Shown here: piece after piece, positions 26,304 through 33,669 of the stretch | Layout of the letters: every line of letters starts with the position of its first letter | Numbering within the stretch: position 1 is the first letter of the stretch | Assembly (NCBI GenBank): GCA_015231955.1 | Contig: JADGAN010000004.1 | Coordinates: 62,001-126,000 of the forward strand | DNA length: 64,000 nucleotides | Reading direction: 5' to 3' | DNA from: Oligoflexia bacterium | Lineage (GTDB): Bacteria > Bdellovibrionota > Bacteriovoracia > Bacteriovoracales > Bacteriovoracaceae | Translations under genes and position numbers: made by a program | Notes under the pieces: model-generated | The model's database searches: none | The model's input: the letters and a program-made list of their open reading frames with translations, nothing else | Told to the model about the DNA's origin: nothing

Positions 26304-26407
26304 AGCGACAGTATAACAGAAAGTAGCATTAAGACCAAAATTGTTGTGTACTCTGCAGTAAATCCCCTCTATAGCGCAACTTTTACGAGAACCAGCGTTG
26401 GCGGCCA

Positions 26408-26443
26408 AGGCCTATTTAAATAGGCCCTAAGGCCTATTTAAAG
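26408..26443. repeat. Palindrome and direct repeat at the end of a glycosyltransferase gene
   Basis: GGCCTATTTAAATAGGCC (26,410-26,427) is a perfect 18-bp palindrome. AAGGCCTATTTAAA occurs twice (from about 26,408 and 26,430), the second copy covering the glycosyltransferase stop. It may be a protein-binding site or a weak hairpin. No T tract follows. Confidence 0.5.
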
Positions 26444-27174
26444 CGCGTGGGAAGTTCAGAGTAGGCGTAGGCCTTGGTGACGGGTACGCCAAAGTTAAAG
26501 CGGAGAAGGTGAAAAAGGGCGGCAACACCATCTTTCCAGTTGATCTTTTTTCCTTGGAGAACAGTGCGGGGATAGTAGCTGATGGGGAGTTCATAGATAC
26601 GTGGCCTGATTTTAGCAATGTAGGCGGTGAGTTCGATCTCGATGCCAAAGCGCTTAGAGATTGGCCTCATTGCTTTTAGGATGTCGGCACGAAAAATTTT
26701 ATAGCAGGTCTCCATATCGGTTAAATAGATCCCAGAACAGAGGTTACTAAGAAGGGTTAGGAAGCGATTAACAAAGTAGTGGTAGGTGCGATGGATCTGA
26801 GGTGCGTTTTTTTTGAAACGGCTACCATAAACAACATCGGCCTTATCCTCAATAAGAGGTTGCAGCAAAGAGGGAACATCTTTGGGGTCGTATTCAAAAT
26901 CGGCGTCTTGAATCATGATGAAGTCGCCGCTTGCAGCACGGATGCCGTTGATAACAGCGGCACCCTTACCTTGGTTTACTTTATGCTCGAGGAGGGTAAA
27001 GGAGTACTGCGACTGTAATTCGCGCAGCACGGAAAGCGAGCGATCAGTGGAGCAGTCATCGATAACAATCCATTCACGCTCTAGCGGACACTCACAAGAA
27101 AAGATCATCTTAAAAACTTCAGGAAGATTTTTCTCTTCGTTATAGACCGGAATCACCACTGATAACTTTTTCAT
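26434..27174 (-). CDS. Family 2 glycosyltransferase (dolichol-phosphate-mannose-synthase-like)
   Basis: The protein has 246 aa of GT-A fold. It starts LSVVIPVYNEEKNL. Nucleotide-sugar and metal motifs are DDCSTD and QDADFEYDP (the DxD-type site). KGAAVINGIRAA and YGSRF are typical of polyprenyl-phosphate glycosyltransferases. It probably moves a sugar from UDP/GDP to a lipid phosphate in the inner membrane. It overlaps the upstream GT-C-like gene by 35 bp. This suggests a pair in which this enzyme makes the lipid-linked sugar and the membrane enzyme transfers it. Confidence 0.85.
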   Translation of the reverse strand: MKKLSVVIPVYNEEKNLPEVFKMIFSCECPLEREWIVIDDCSTDRSLSVLRELQSQYSFTLLEHKVNQGKGAAVINGIRAASGDFIMIQDADFEYDPKDVPSLLQPLIEDKADVVYGSRFKKNAPQIHRTYHYFVNRFLTLLSNLCSGIYLTDMETCYKIFRADILKAMRPISKRFGIEIELTAYIAKIRPRIYELPISYYPRTVLQGKKINWKDGVAALFHLLRFNFGVPVTKAYAYSELPTRFK

Positions 27175-28516
27175 TACGTCTACTATGCTCCTCTAAAATA
27201 TATAGGTTTAACACCAACAAAAAGATGTTGGCCACAATGACAGTTCTTACTCCTGCAGTATCTAAATGCCATTTTAAACCTCTATTCGTCATCAAGAATA
27301 TGACAAAAATCCCTGAAAAATAGAGAAGCAAAGCAAGAAACGAAAGGCGAATCTTATAGCAGCTGCGTACCCTTTGCAGCAAAGAGCGATCACGGTAGGA
27401 GAGCGTCGCTAGCAGCAGGAACAAGAGGATAACTCCAAGGTAAAGACCGCTCTCGATGATCAGGGTGTGGGCGATAGAGGAGAGGGCACTGGCATCGCTA
27501 AGGCGCGAGAGAGCGTAGGAGAAGGAGTCTTTTCCAAAGAGCTGTAAATCGTTTTGCAGCTGATAGTGGTGTTTATAAAGACTCCAAAGTAGCGTTCCGC
27601 CAAAGGCCGCAAAGGCGACCAGGAAATTTTTTTTTGAAAATACAAGGTGTGGTTTTTTAAAGGGCAACATTAAGAGCAAGCTTGTAGCGATGAGAGAGAG
27701 GAGAACTAGTTGTCCTTCGTTTTTAAGGCCCAGCACCACGCCAGAGGCGAGGAGCGCTCCAGTGATAGAGTGGCGCTCTTTGCCTAATCCGCCTAAAGAG
27801 AGAAGGGCAATGCCTGCGTAGAGTGCAAGGTAACCATCCATGTACCCATTCCCAAGGTAGCGCGGGAAAGAGAAGAGGGCCACCACCAAGAGGAGAAGGG
27901 TTAAGCACTTACTTTTAAAAAAGTGCACAAGGGAAAAGAGCGCAGTAACTAAAAAGATAAAAAGTACAATGCGTGTAATATAGTCATTCCAAACACCAGC
28001 AAGCGTGGCCACTTCTGCTCCCATAATCGCAAAAAGTTTGGGGTAATCGGGGTGAGAGAAGGAGGTGATCGCCGCCGATGTCCAATCGTCAAAGGCAAAG
28101 AGAGTTTGTGCATAATAGATGATCTTGGCATGAAACGACCAAATCACTTTGGCATCACACTCGGAGATAGGGAGAAAGAGTGTTCTGGGAATAAAATGAA
28201 TAATAAAGGGAATAATGATGAAAAGCAGATACTGCTCTCCTCGCCCAAGCTTAAGCAAAGAGAGTGATTTTCGCCCATACCAGAGGGAGAAGAGCGCAAG
28301 CAGGGCACCCACCCCCATCGCCAGAGGAAGAGAGGGAAGCGCCATCACCAAAAAGTAGTTTACTACTATTCCCGCCATGAGGGAGAGGGACCAAAGCCTC
28401 ATGCCTTTTAGCTCTTGTTCCAAGGGTGCGATCCAAAAACCCAGGGAACCAAGATAGAAAAAGCAGAGCAAGATGAGGGAGATGAGTTTAAAAACAACTA
28501 GCAATGGACACCTCAC
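27140..28516 (-). CDS. Multi-spanning GT-C-type glycosyltransferase candidate
   Basis: The 458-aa protein has about 11-12 hydrophobic membrane segments. A large first periplasmic loop carries the acidic motif SECDAKVIWSFHAKIIY, followed by SHPDYPKLFA. Both match bacterial GT-C enzymes (WD.ra.w..Ka and DYP) that take sugars from polyprenyl phosphate. The acidic residues in the loop would be catalytic. It overlaps the GT2 gene downstream and a small gene upstream, giving a tight operon. The acceptor (LPS, lipid or protein) is unknown. Confidence 0.6.
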   Translation of the reverse strand: MRCPLLVVFKLISLILLCFFYLGSLGFWIAPLEQELKGMRLWSLSLMAGIVVNYFLVMALPSLPLAMGVGALLALFSLWYGRKSLSLLKLGRGEQYLLFIIIPFIIHFIPRTLFLPISECDAKVIWSFHAKIIYYAQTLFAFDDWTSAAITSFSHPDYPKLFAIMGAEVATLAGVWNDYITRIVLFIFLVTALFSLVHFFKSKCLTLLLLVVALFSFPRYLGNGYMDGYLALYAGIALLSLGGLGKERHSITGALLASGVVLGLKNEGQLVLLSLIATSLLLMLPFKKPHLVFSKKNFLVAFAAFGGTLLWSLYKHHYQLQNDLQLFGKDSFSYALSRLSDASALSSIAHTLIIESGLYLGVILLFLLLATLSYRDRSLLQRVRSCYKIRLSFLALLLYFSGIFVIFLMTNRGLKWHLDTAGVRTVIVANIFLLVLNLYILEEHSRRNEKVISGDSGL

Positions 28517-28835
28517 CTGTTGTAAAAAGAGTCTTTTGCTGTTGTTTGGGTAGACAGCGGCGATCCCCTCTGATGGGATAGGCCCTCACAATGAATTCGT
28601 GAAAATACTCCCAGCTCTCCTCGGCACTTGCTGAGTAGGAGAAGTTACGGGCATTACTTGCACGAAGTTCACGAAGAGCAGGAGGTGGCGGGATGCTCTC
28701 ACCAGCACGCTCGCGGAAAAAATCGCGAACACCAATGCGATACTTTTCCGAATCGACATAGGGAACAGTAAACAAGAGCAAGAGCAAAAGTGTATAGAGC
28801 ATGGTGAAGGTAGAGGTGAAGGTTAGCGCTCGCAT
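28488..28835 (-). CDS. Small membrane-anchored protein of unknown function
   Basis: The 115-aa protein has one N-terminal hydrophobic segment (YTLLLLLLFTVPYV) acting as a signal or anchor. The rest is hydrophilic with a Pro run (PPPPALREL) and two Cys. It overlaps ThpR by 13 bp and the GT-C gene by 29 bp, which supports expression as part of that operon. No family was recognised. Confidence 0.55.
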   Translation of the reverse strand: MRALTFTSTFTMLYTLLLLLLFTVPYVDSEKYRIGVRDFFRERAGESIPPPPALRELRASNARNFSYSASAEESWEYFHEFIVRAYPIRGDRRCLPKQQQKTLFTTGEVSIASCF

Positions 28836-29386
28836 AGTGGGTAAGTGTACTCCTGACGGTAGTGCGCCTGTTTGGAAGTAAGCAGGCCCGAGTAGAGATG
28901 AAAGGCAGAGACCATAAAGGGTTCGCTTCGATAAAGGTTAAACTCTTTTAAGAAATCGCCTATGCGATAAAAAGCATTCTCACCTCCGCCCCCTCGCTCG
29001 GAGGAGAAGCGTGCAAGGGTGATGTGTGGCGAGAATTTGCGCTCTTCGGGTGGCACCCCAAACTCACGCAAGCAAGACTCAATGCGCCCGTGAAGTTGCT
29101 TTAGCTCCTCGCTCTTTTGGACTCCCACCCACAAGACCCGTGGAAGCTTGCGTGAATGAAAGGCCCCAACACCAGTGAGAGTCAGGGGGAAGGCAGGCAG
29201 CTGAACCTTCCCTAGTCCCTTGGCGATCTCTAAAAATTCTGGTTCGATCACTTCGCCGATAAAACGCAACGTCAGGTGCAGCTTTTCCAGTGGTGTCCAT
29301 TGCGCTTGCGGTATTCCCATTCGCAGATTTAAAAGCTCGGTCTTTAAGCTTTCCGGCAAGTCAATAGCGACAAATAACCTTATCAT
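28823..29386 (-). CDS. thpR: RNA 2',3'-cyclic phosphodiesterase ThpR
   Basis: The protein has 187 aa, of the 2H phosphoesterase (LigT) family. Both HxT motifs are present: KLHLTLRFIG near residue 42 and SPHITLARF near 127. It starts MIRLFVAIDLPE as usual. It opens 2',3'-cyclic phosphates on RNA to 2'-phosphates. It is first in a minus-strand operon with a small membrane protein and two glycosyltransferases, with no obvious link in function. Confidence 0.88.
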   Translation of the reverse strand: MIRLFVAIDLPESLKTELLNLRMGIPQAQWTPLEKLHLTLRFIGEVIEPEFLEIAKGLGKVQLPAFPLTLTGVGAFHSRKLPRVLWVGVQKSEELKQLHGRIESCLREFGVPPEERKFSPHITLARFSSERGGGGENAFYRIGDFLKEFNLYRSEPFMVSAFHLYSGLLTSKQAHYRQEYTYPLCER

Positions 29387-29516
29387 TTTTAATCTCCAAA
29401 AAGTTTGTGCTATATTTATATCGAATATATCGAATAAAATAGTTTTTTAGGCAAACTATTTTGTTCTGTTGTTTTATGCATCATCTCCTTCTTCTTTCTT
29501 TAGAGCGAGGTTCTCC

Positions 29517-30722
29517 TTGAAATACCTTTTTGTGATTGGAAATTTGTTTTTGGCATCCATTGCTTGTTGGTACATCTATGTTCGCGCCTTTACTCCCCTC
29601 ATTGCTATTCTTGCTAAATACACCTCGGAAAAAACACTCAAGGTGATCTTTAAAGTACTAGCGCTACTCTTGGCACTCTCTTCGAGTGCTTATTTCATCT
29701 CCATGTATTATGATTCCCATCTCCTCTCCATGGCCACCGCCTATTTGATGGGCATCTTAATGGTGATCTTTTTTCCACTCTTTGGTTTTGAACTCTCCTT
29801 GCTGATCGCACGTGAGCTGCGCCGGCGTTTGCAGCGAACACAATCGCAAGAGATGAGTGTCATCATCAAAATTCTGGCCACACTATGGATTGTGCTTGGC
29901 CTGATCTACGCCTCGGGAAGTTTTTATCAAGGGGCCAAATTCCCCACAGTCAAAAAGCTAACCATTCCGATCAAAAATCTCCCCTATAATGAAATGAAGG
30001 TGGTGTTACTGACCGATCTGCATATCGGGCCCTTTTTAAAACGCGACTTTGTCGAGCGCTTGGTGGCGGCGGTCAATGAACTAAGGCCCGATGCCATCTT
30101 TATCGTGGGTGATATTCTCGATTTAAATCCCACGCGCTCAAACAGTATCGCTAATGATCTTGCTCCCCTCGGTGATTTAAAAGCGCGCTTTGGAAGTTTT
30201 ATGGTACTGGGAAACCATGAACTCTATGTGGGAGCAAATGAAGTAGTGCCTTTCTTGCGTTCGCTCTCACCCACGCTGCCTCTACTCATTAATGAGAGTG
30301 TGCAAATTGGTGAAGCGGGAAAAAAGCTCAATGTTGTGGGCCTCTCTGAGTACGCCGCCAAACGCTTTTACATCCACTATCCAGAACTACTCCCCTCGCT
30401 CGAAAAGTCCAAAAAGGGTTACATTCCTGGACTACCAACAATTATGCTCTCTCACCAGCCAGTTCAAGTAAAACTCTTAGATCCGAAGGAAAAACCTGCT
30501 CTCGATGCCGATCTTATGCTCTCCGGGCACACCCACGGAGGACAAGTTTTTCCCTTTCAACTCTCCATCTACTTTAAACAAGATCGCATGTTAAGCGGAC
30601 TCTATCGCTACAAAAAAGGCAACACCTCGGTTTATATTAGCGAGGGGGCCGGTTTTTGGGGACCTCCTCTTCGCTTCTTTAGCAGCAGTGAGATCTCCCT
30701 CATCACCCTTGTTCCTCAGTAG
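29517..30722 (+). CDS. Membrane-anchored metallophosphoesterase
   Basis: The protein has about 401 aa. The N-terminal 150 residues contain four membrane segments. The C-terminal calcineurin-like domain has all metal motifs: LLTDLHIG, FIVGDILD, LGNHELY and LSGHTHGGQ. Relatives (YaeI/YkuE-like) act on lipid pyrophosphates such as UDP-diacylglucosamine or on other membrane substrates. The start is taken as TTG at 29,517, with GAGG 6 nt upstream. The open frame extends 16 codons upstream, but those residues do not fit. It is convergent with the NamZ-type gene (3 bp). Confidence 0.85.
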   Translation: MKYLFVIGNLFLASIACWYIYVRAFTPLIAILAKYTSEKTLKVIFKVLALLLALSSSAYFISMYYDSHLLSMATAYLMGILMVIFFPLFGFELSLLIARELRRRLQRTQSQEMSVIIKILATLWIVLGLIYASGSFYQGAKFPTVKKLTIPIKNLPYNEMKVVLLTDLHIGPFLKRDFVERLVAAVNELRPDAIFIVGDILDLNPTRSNSIANDLAPLGDLKARFGSFMVLGNHELYVGANEVVPFLRSLSPTLPLLINESVQIGEAGKKLNVVGLSEYAAKRFYIHYPELLPSLEKSKKGYIPGLPTIMLSHQPVQVKLLDPKEKPALDADLMLSGHTHGGQVFPFQLSIYFKQDRMLSGLYRYKKGNTSVYISEGAGFWGPPLRFFSSSEISLITLVPQ

Positions 30723-30725
30723 AAC

Positions 30726-31943
30726 TCAGTAGAGCAGGCAGCGGGCACGCTTAGCAAGAAAAGCTGGAAGTGTCTCTGCTTCCAGCCGCAAGAGTTCTTG
30801 GTAGTCCCCACCACGCTCCACCCAGAGGCGAAGCTGATCACTACCATTAATGATATCGATCGGAAGATGCTGGTGTTCATACTCATAGGGTGGTTGTTTC
30901 CAAGCAAAGTGGGTACCCAACTCTTTGTAGAGTTCAGCGAGCAGGGTTTGACCCAAATGCCAGGAGCGGAAACTTTTTTTGTCGGTGGGGTGGATTTGCA
31001 CGCCTCCGCAAGCAACACCTTGGTGTTTTTGAAACGTGGGAATAAAGGAAAGCGGGCGCAAGGCCATCCCGGTAAGTTCGCGCTCTTTACAGATTTTTTT
31101 CATGCGCTCACAAAAGTTGAAACCATCGAGTTTGGGGTGGCCAACCAGCTCGAGAGCACGAACTGTACCACGCCCTTCAGAAAGGTTGGTGCCTTCAAAG
31201 AGCACCGTTCCCACAAAGGTCAAGGTGGATTCCATGCTCGAGATGTTGGGCGACGGGATCACCCAAGGAAGCCCACACTCACTAAAGACCATATCGCGTT
31301 TCCAGTTAAGCATAGGTAGGATCTGCAGATCGATAGCAGCTTCCCCGAGGGTGAAGAGGTGGACAAATTTAGCAACCTCTCCAATAGTCATGCCGTGGCG
31401 ACAAGCAATCGGATAGCGGCCAACAAAGGAGGAGAACTTCTCTTCCAGCACGCGTCCCTCCACCAGCTCACCGCCAATGGGATTAGGACGATCGAGAACT
31501 ACGATACGAATCGATTTTCCACTCTCGCGCAGGTGATCGCGCACACTCTCCATCAGTAGGCCCATGGTATAAATGTAAGTGTAAACTCGACCGCCAATAT
31601 CTTGCAGATCGACGATGATGGTATCGATAGCTTCCAGCATCTCTTTGCTTGGAGAGCGGATGTGGGAGTAAAGACTATAGACGGGAAGTTGCCAATAGGG
31701 GTGAAAAAAATCGCTACTCTCAATCATATTGTCTTGAACGTTAGTCACCAGTCCATGTTGAGGCCCGTAAAGTTTTGTAAGGCGCTTGCCTAGTAGGCGC
31801 TTTAAGGGAGCAATGCCCCACTCGTAATCGCAGGTGACAGCAGCACTGTGAGTAAGTAGCGCCACATTGCCTACAATCAATTGCTGCAACTCCTGTGCTT
31901 GGTTGCTAATAAGACGTTCTAACCCGGTAATCACTCGATGCAT
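30726..31943 (-). CDS. namZ: DUF1343 / NamZ-type exo-beta-N-acetylmuramidase
   Basis: The protein has about 405 aa and the DUF1343 layout: GLERLI near the start, LTHSAAVTCDY, LYGPQHGL, DTIIVDLQDIGGRVYTYIYTM, VLDRPNPIGG, FEGTNLSEGRGT and a C-terminal region with GVQIHPTD. NamZ enzymes release MurNAc from the non-reducing end of peptidoglycan fragments, so this suggests cell-wall recycling or digestion. GAGGAGG 5 nt before ATG 31,943 supports this start. An in-frame ATG at 32,081 would add a lipoprotein-like signal (hydrophobic Leu/Ile core, then LLMGC) but would overlap the divergent gene. The choice decides whether the enzyme is cytoplasmic or exported. Confidence 0.85.
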   Translation of the reverse strand: MHRVITGLERLISNQAQELQQLIVGNVALLTHSAAVTCDYEWGIAPLKRLLGKRLTKLYGPQHGLVTNVQDNMIESSDFFHPYWQLPVYSLYSHIRSPSKEMLEAIDTIIVDLQDIGGRVYTYIYTMGLLMESVRDHLRESGKSIRIVVLDRPNPIGGELVEGRVLEEKFSSFVGRYPIACRHGMTIGEVAKFVHLFTLGEAAIDLQILPMLNWKRDMVFSECGLPWVIPSPNISSMESTLTFVGTVLFEGTNLSEGRGTVRALELVGHPKLDGFNFCERMKKICKERELTGMALRPLSFIPTFQKHQGVACGGVQIHPTDKKSFRSWHLGQTLLAELYKELGTHFAWKQPPYEYEHQHLPIDIINGSDQLRLWVERGGDYQELLRLEAETLPAFLAKRARCLLY

Positions 31944-32016
31944 TTTGGCCTCCTCGATTATTTTCAAGTCTTCACTTATTTTGCCGATAGGGTGTGCAGT
32001 TGTAAAGGAGCATCCC

Positions 32017-32853
32017 ATGAGCAACAATATGAGCAACAATATGAGCAACAATAAATTTTCTTTACCGATCACCTCCGTCATTGACCTCTTTTCTTTAAAG
32101 CATTGGTGTCTTTGCACCACCATAAGCTTGCTCTTTTTAAGCGCCATCTCTTGCGATATTCCAAGGGATCGTCGTTTCAATGCGCGCACTGGAGATAGCA
32201 GCAGCAGTGATAGCGATAGCAATAGCAATTCTAGTGATAAAAACACACTAGCTGCAGGAAGCAATGGCAATGGCGAATCCAATAGCAACATTAATGGTAG
32301 CACCGGCGCTAACTCCACGCCCGTAGCTTCGGGACAACTCAACACCACGACGGGTGGAAGTGCTACGCTTCCACAGGAGTTTGCCCACTGTGGAGTGTAT
32401 CCTCCTAAATACAATTTTCGTCATAATCTCATTGGTGCTTTTAATATTTGTCAAAGTAATGAGAGTGGCTCCAGCAAAATTATTTTCCAGGCGCAGCAAA
32501 ATGTGACAGACTATCGCCTCTGCTTTTTTGCCACCTCCTTTGGTAGTGATGGTGGTTCAGTAATGATAGGAGATCCTCAATGCCTCTTTCCTAGTGCCGA
32601 TAGAATTCATACGCTACAACTAGATACCTCAAGGCCCAATTTTGCTGGGAAAGTTGCCAATGGGGTAATGATTGTGAAAGATAGTCCCTATGGAGAGGTA
32701 ACCCCTTACCATTTAAATCCAAGTGCTGTCACCTACACTATCGCCTATTCCGATTGCATGGAGTATATGGCGCGCACCGGGGATTCACTTGCTTGTGAGC
32801 GTTTTAAGCTTAAGGGAAGTTACGTTTCGGTCTCTTTTCTTGATCAGTGGTAA
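32017..32853 (+). CDS. Lipoprotein of unknown function with Ser/Asn-rich linker
   Basis: The protein has 278 aa. It begins MSNNMSNNMSNN, encoded by three copies of ATGAGCAACAAT, with three possible start ATGs. AAAGGAG lies 7 nt before the first. A hydrophobic segment follows, ending in the lipobox LFLSAISC. After the lipidated Cys comes a Ser/Asn/Asp-rich linker of about 60 residues (SSSDSDSNSNSS), then a globular domain with several Cys. No family was recognised. It is probably surface or outer-membrane anchored. Confidence 0.6.
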   Translation: MSNNMSNNMSNNKFSLPITSVIDLFSLKHWCLCTTISLLFLSAISCDIPRDRRFNARTGDSSSSDSDSNSNSSDKNTLAAGSNGNGESNSNINGSTGANSTPVASGQLNTTTGGSATLPQEFAHCGVYPPKYNFRHNLIGAFNICQSNESGSSKIIFQAQQNVTDYRLCFFATSFGSDGGSVMIGDPQCLFPSADRIHTLQLDTSRPNFAGKVANGVMIVKDSPYGEVTPYHLNPSAVTYTIAYSDCMEYMARTGDSLACERFKLKGSYVSVSFLDQW

Positions 32854-32865
32854 TAGTCCGCTGTT

Positions 32866-33462
32866 TTAAGAGTTGCAATCACTCTCAATGAAGAAAATCT
32901 TTTGCTCCTGCTCGCCACTTTTGATAGTAAATCTTCCTCCTGGAAGCAGCTCTTTTCCGCGCACACGATAAAGAAAGCTTAAGTGCACTCGTAAAATACC
33001 ACTAGTGCCGCATTTTAGCTTCTCCGTAGCGGTATGCTCTACACTCCACTCTTTTAAAGTTTCACTAGGCCCCTTCCACTCCTCTTCCCACTTTTTCCCC
33101 GTCGAGCCGCTCCAAAAATATTCTGCACTAAAACGCACCTCCTCCGAAGTAGATAACTGCACAACTCCACTCCACTTAAACGGAGAAACAGCGAGACTCT
33201 TTTTAGGGGAGGCCTTTACCGGAATGGCAAGCTCACAATGTTTACGAATCGTGTTCAGTCGCCTTTTCTTCATCTCGTCCCCGGGAATTTCCAGCTCTCT
33301 CATTCCGAGGACAAAGCTTTGTTTATCTTTGGCAATAGCTATCTTCACTAGTGCCTTGCAATCGCCAGCTACCGAGTGGCCTTTTTCGAAGGAGGCAGCA
33401 CTCACTGTACCACTCCCAGCAGTAAACAAAGCTACAAGTAGTGCCAATAACATCTGTTGCAT
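32866..33462 (-). CDS. Exported protein of unknown function
   Basis: The protein has 198 aa with a clear signal peptide (MQQMLLALLVALFTAGSGTVSA). The mature protein is basic with conserved-looking Cys residues (GDCKALV, KHCELA, KCGTSG, SDCNS) that could form two disulphides. It has beta-strand-like segments. AGAGGAG sits 5 nt before the ATG. It is convergent with the lipoprotein gene (12 bp). No family was recognised. Confidence 0.6.
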   Translation of the reverse strand: MQQMLLALLVALFTAGSGTVSAASFEKGHSVAGDCKALVKIAIAKDKQSFVLGMRELEIPGDEMKKRRLNTIRKHCELAIPVKASPKKSLAVSPFKWSGVVQLSTSEEVRFSAEYFWSGSTGKKWEEEWKGPSETLKEWSVEHTATEKLKCGTSGILRVHLSFLYRVRGKELLPGGRFTIKSGEQEQKIFFIESDCNS

Positions 33463-33495
33463 AAAAACTCCTCTCTTTTGGGTGTTTCAAAAAAC

Positions 33496-33601
33496 GTAAC
33501 TGCTCACACCCCTCAACCTTCACCTCTCAACCAAATGCTGTTAGCTAAGCAACTTTCAGCATCCGGTAGAGGGTAGATGGCTGAAGGGTGTGAGCAGTTA
33601 C
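33496..33601. mobile_element. Short palindromic mobile element (106 bp) with 8-bp target duplication
   Basis: Ends are the perfect 16-bp inverted repeat GTAACTGCTCACACCC / GGGTGTGAGCAGTTAC. CAAAAAAC flanks it on both sides (33,488-33,495 and 33,602-33,609). It has no gene and is a non-autonomous, MITE-like copy. With the base before it, its left 66 bp (33,495-33,560) are identical to the internal repeat in the 16-kb element. Confidence 0.9.
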
Positions 33602-33669
33602 CAAAAAACACTAATACTCTTAGCACCATCTTCCGAAAAGCAAAACAACAAAAACTTAAGGAAACAGCT

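Noticed and set aside
30798-31319. Plus-strand ORF of 173 codons
   Set aside because: Fully antisense to the NamZ-type gene, which has clear family motifs; no ribosome-binding site or recognisable protein.
33577-33669. Extended N-terminus of the cyclase reading frame
   Set aside because: The extra residues are encoded by the mobile element and its flank; the ATG at 33,670 has AAGGA upstream and fits the family N-terminus.
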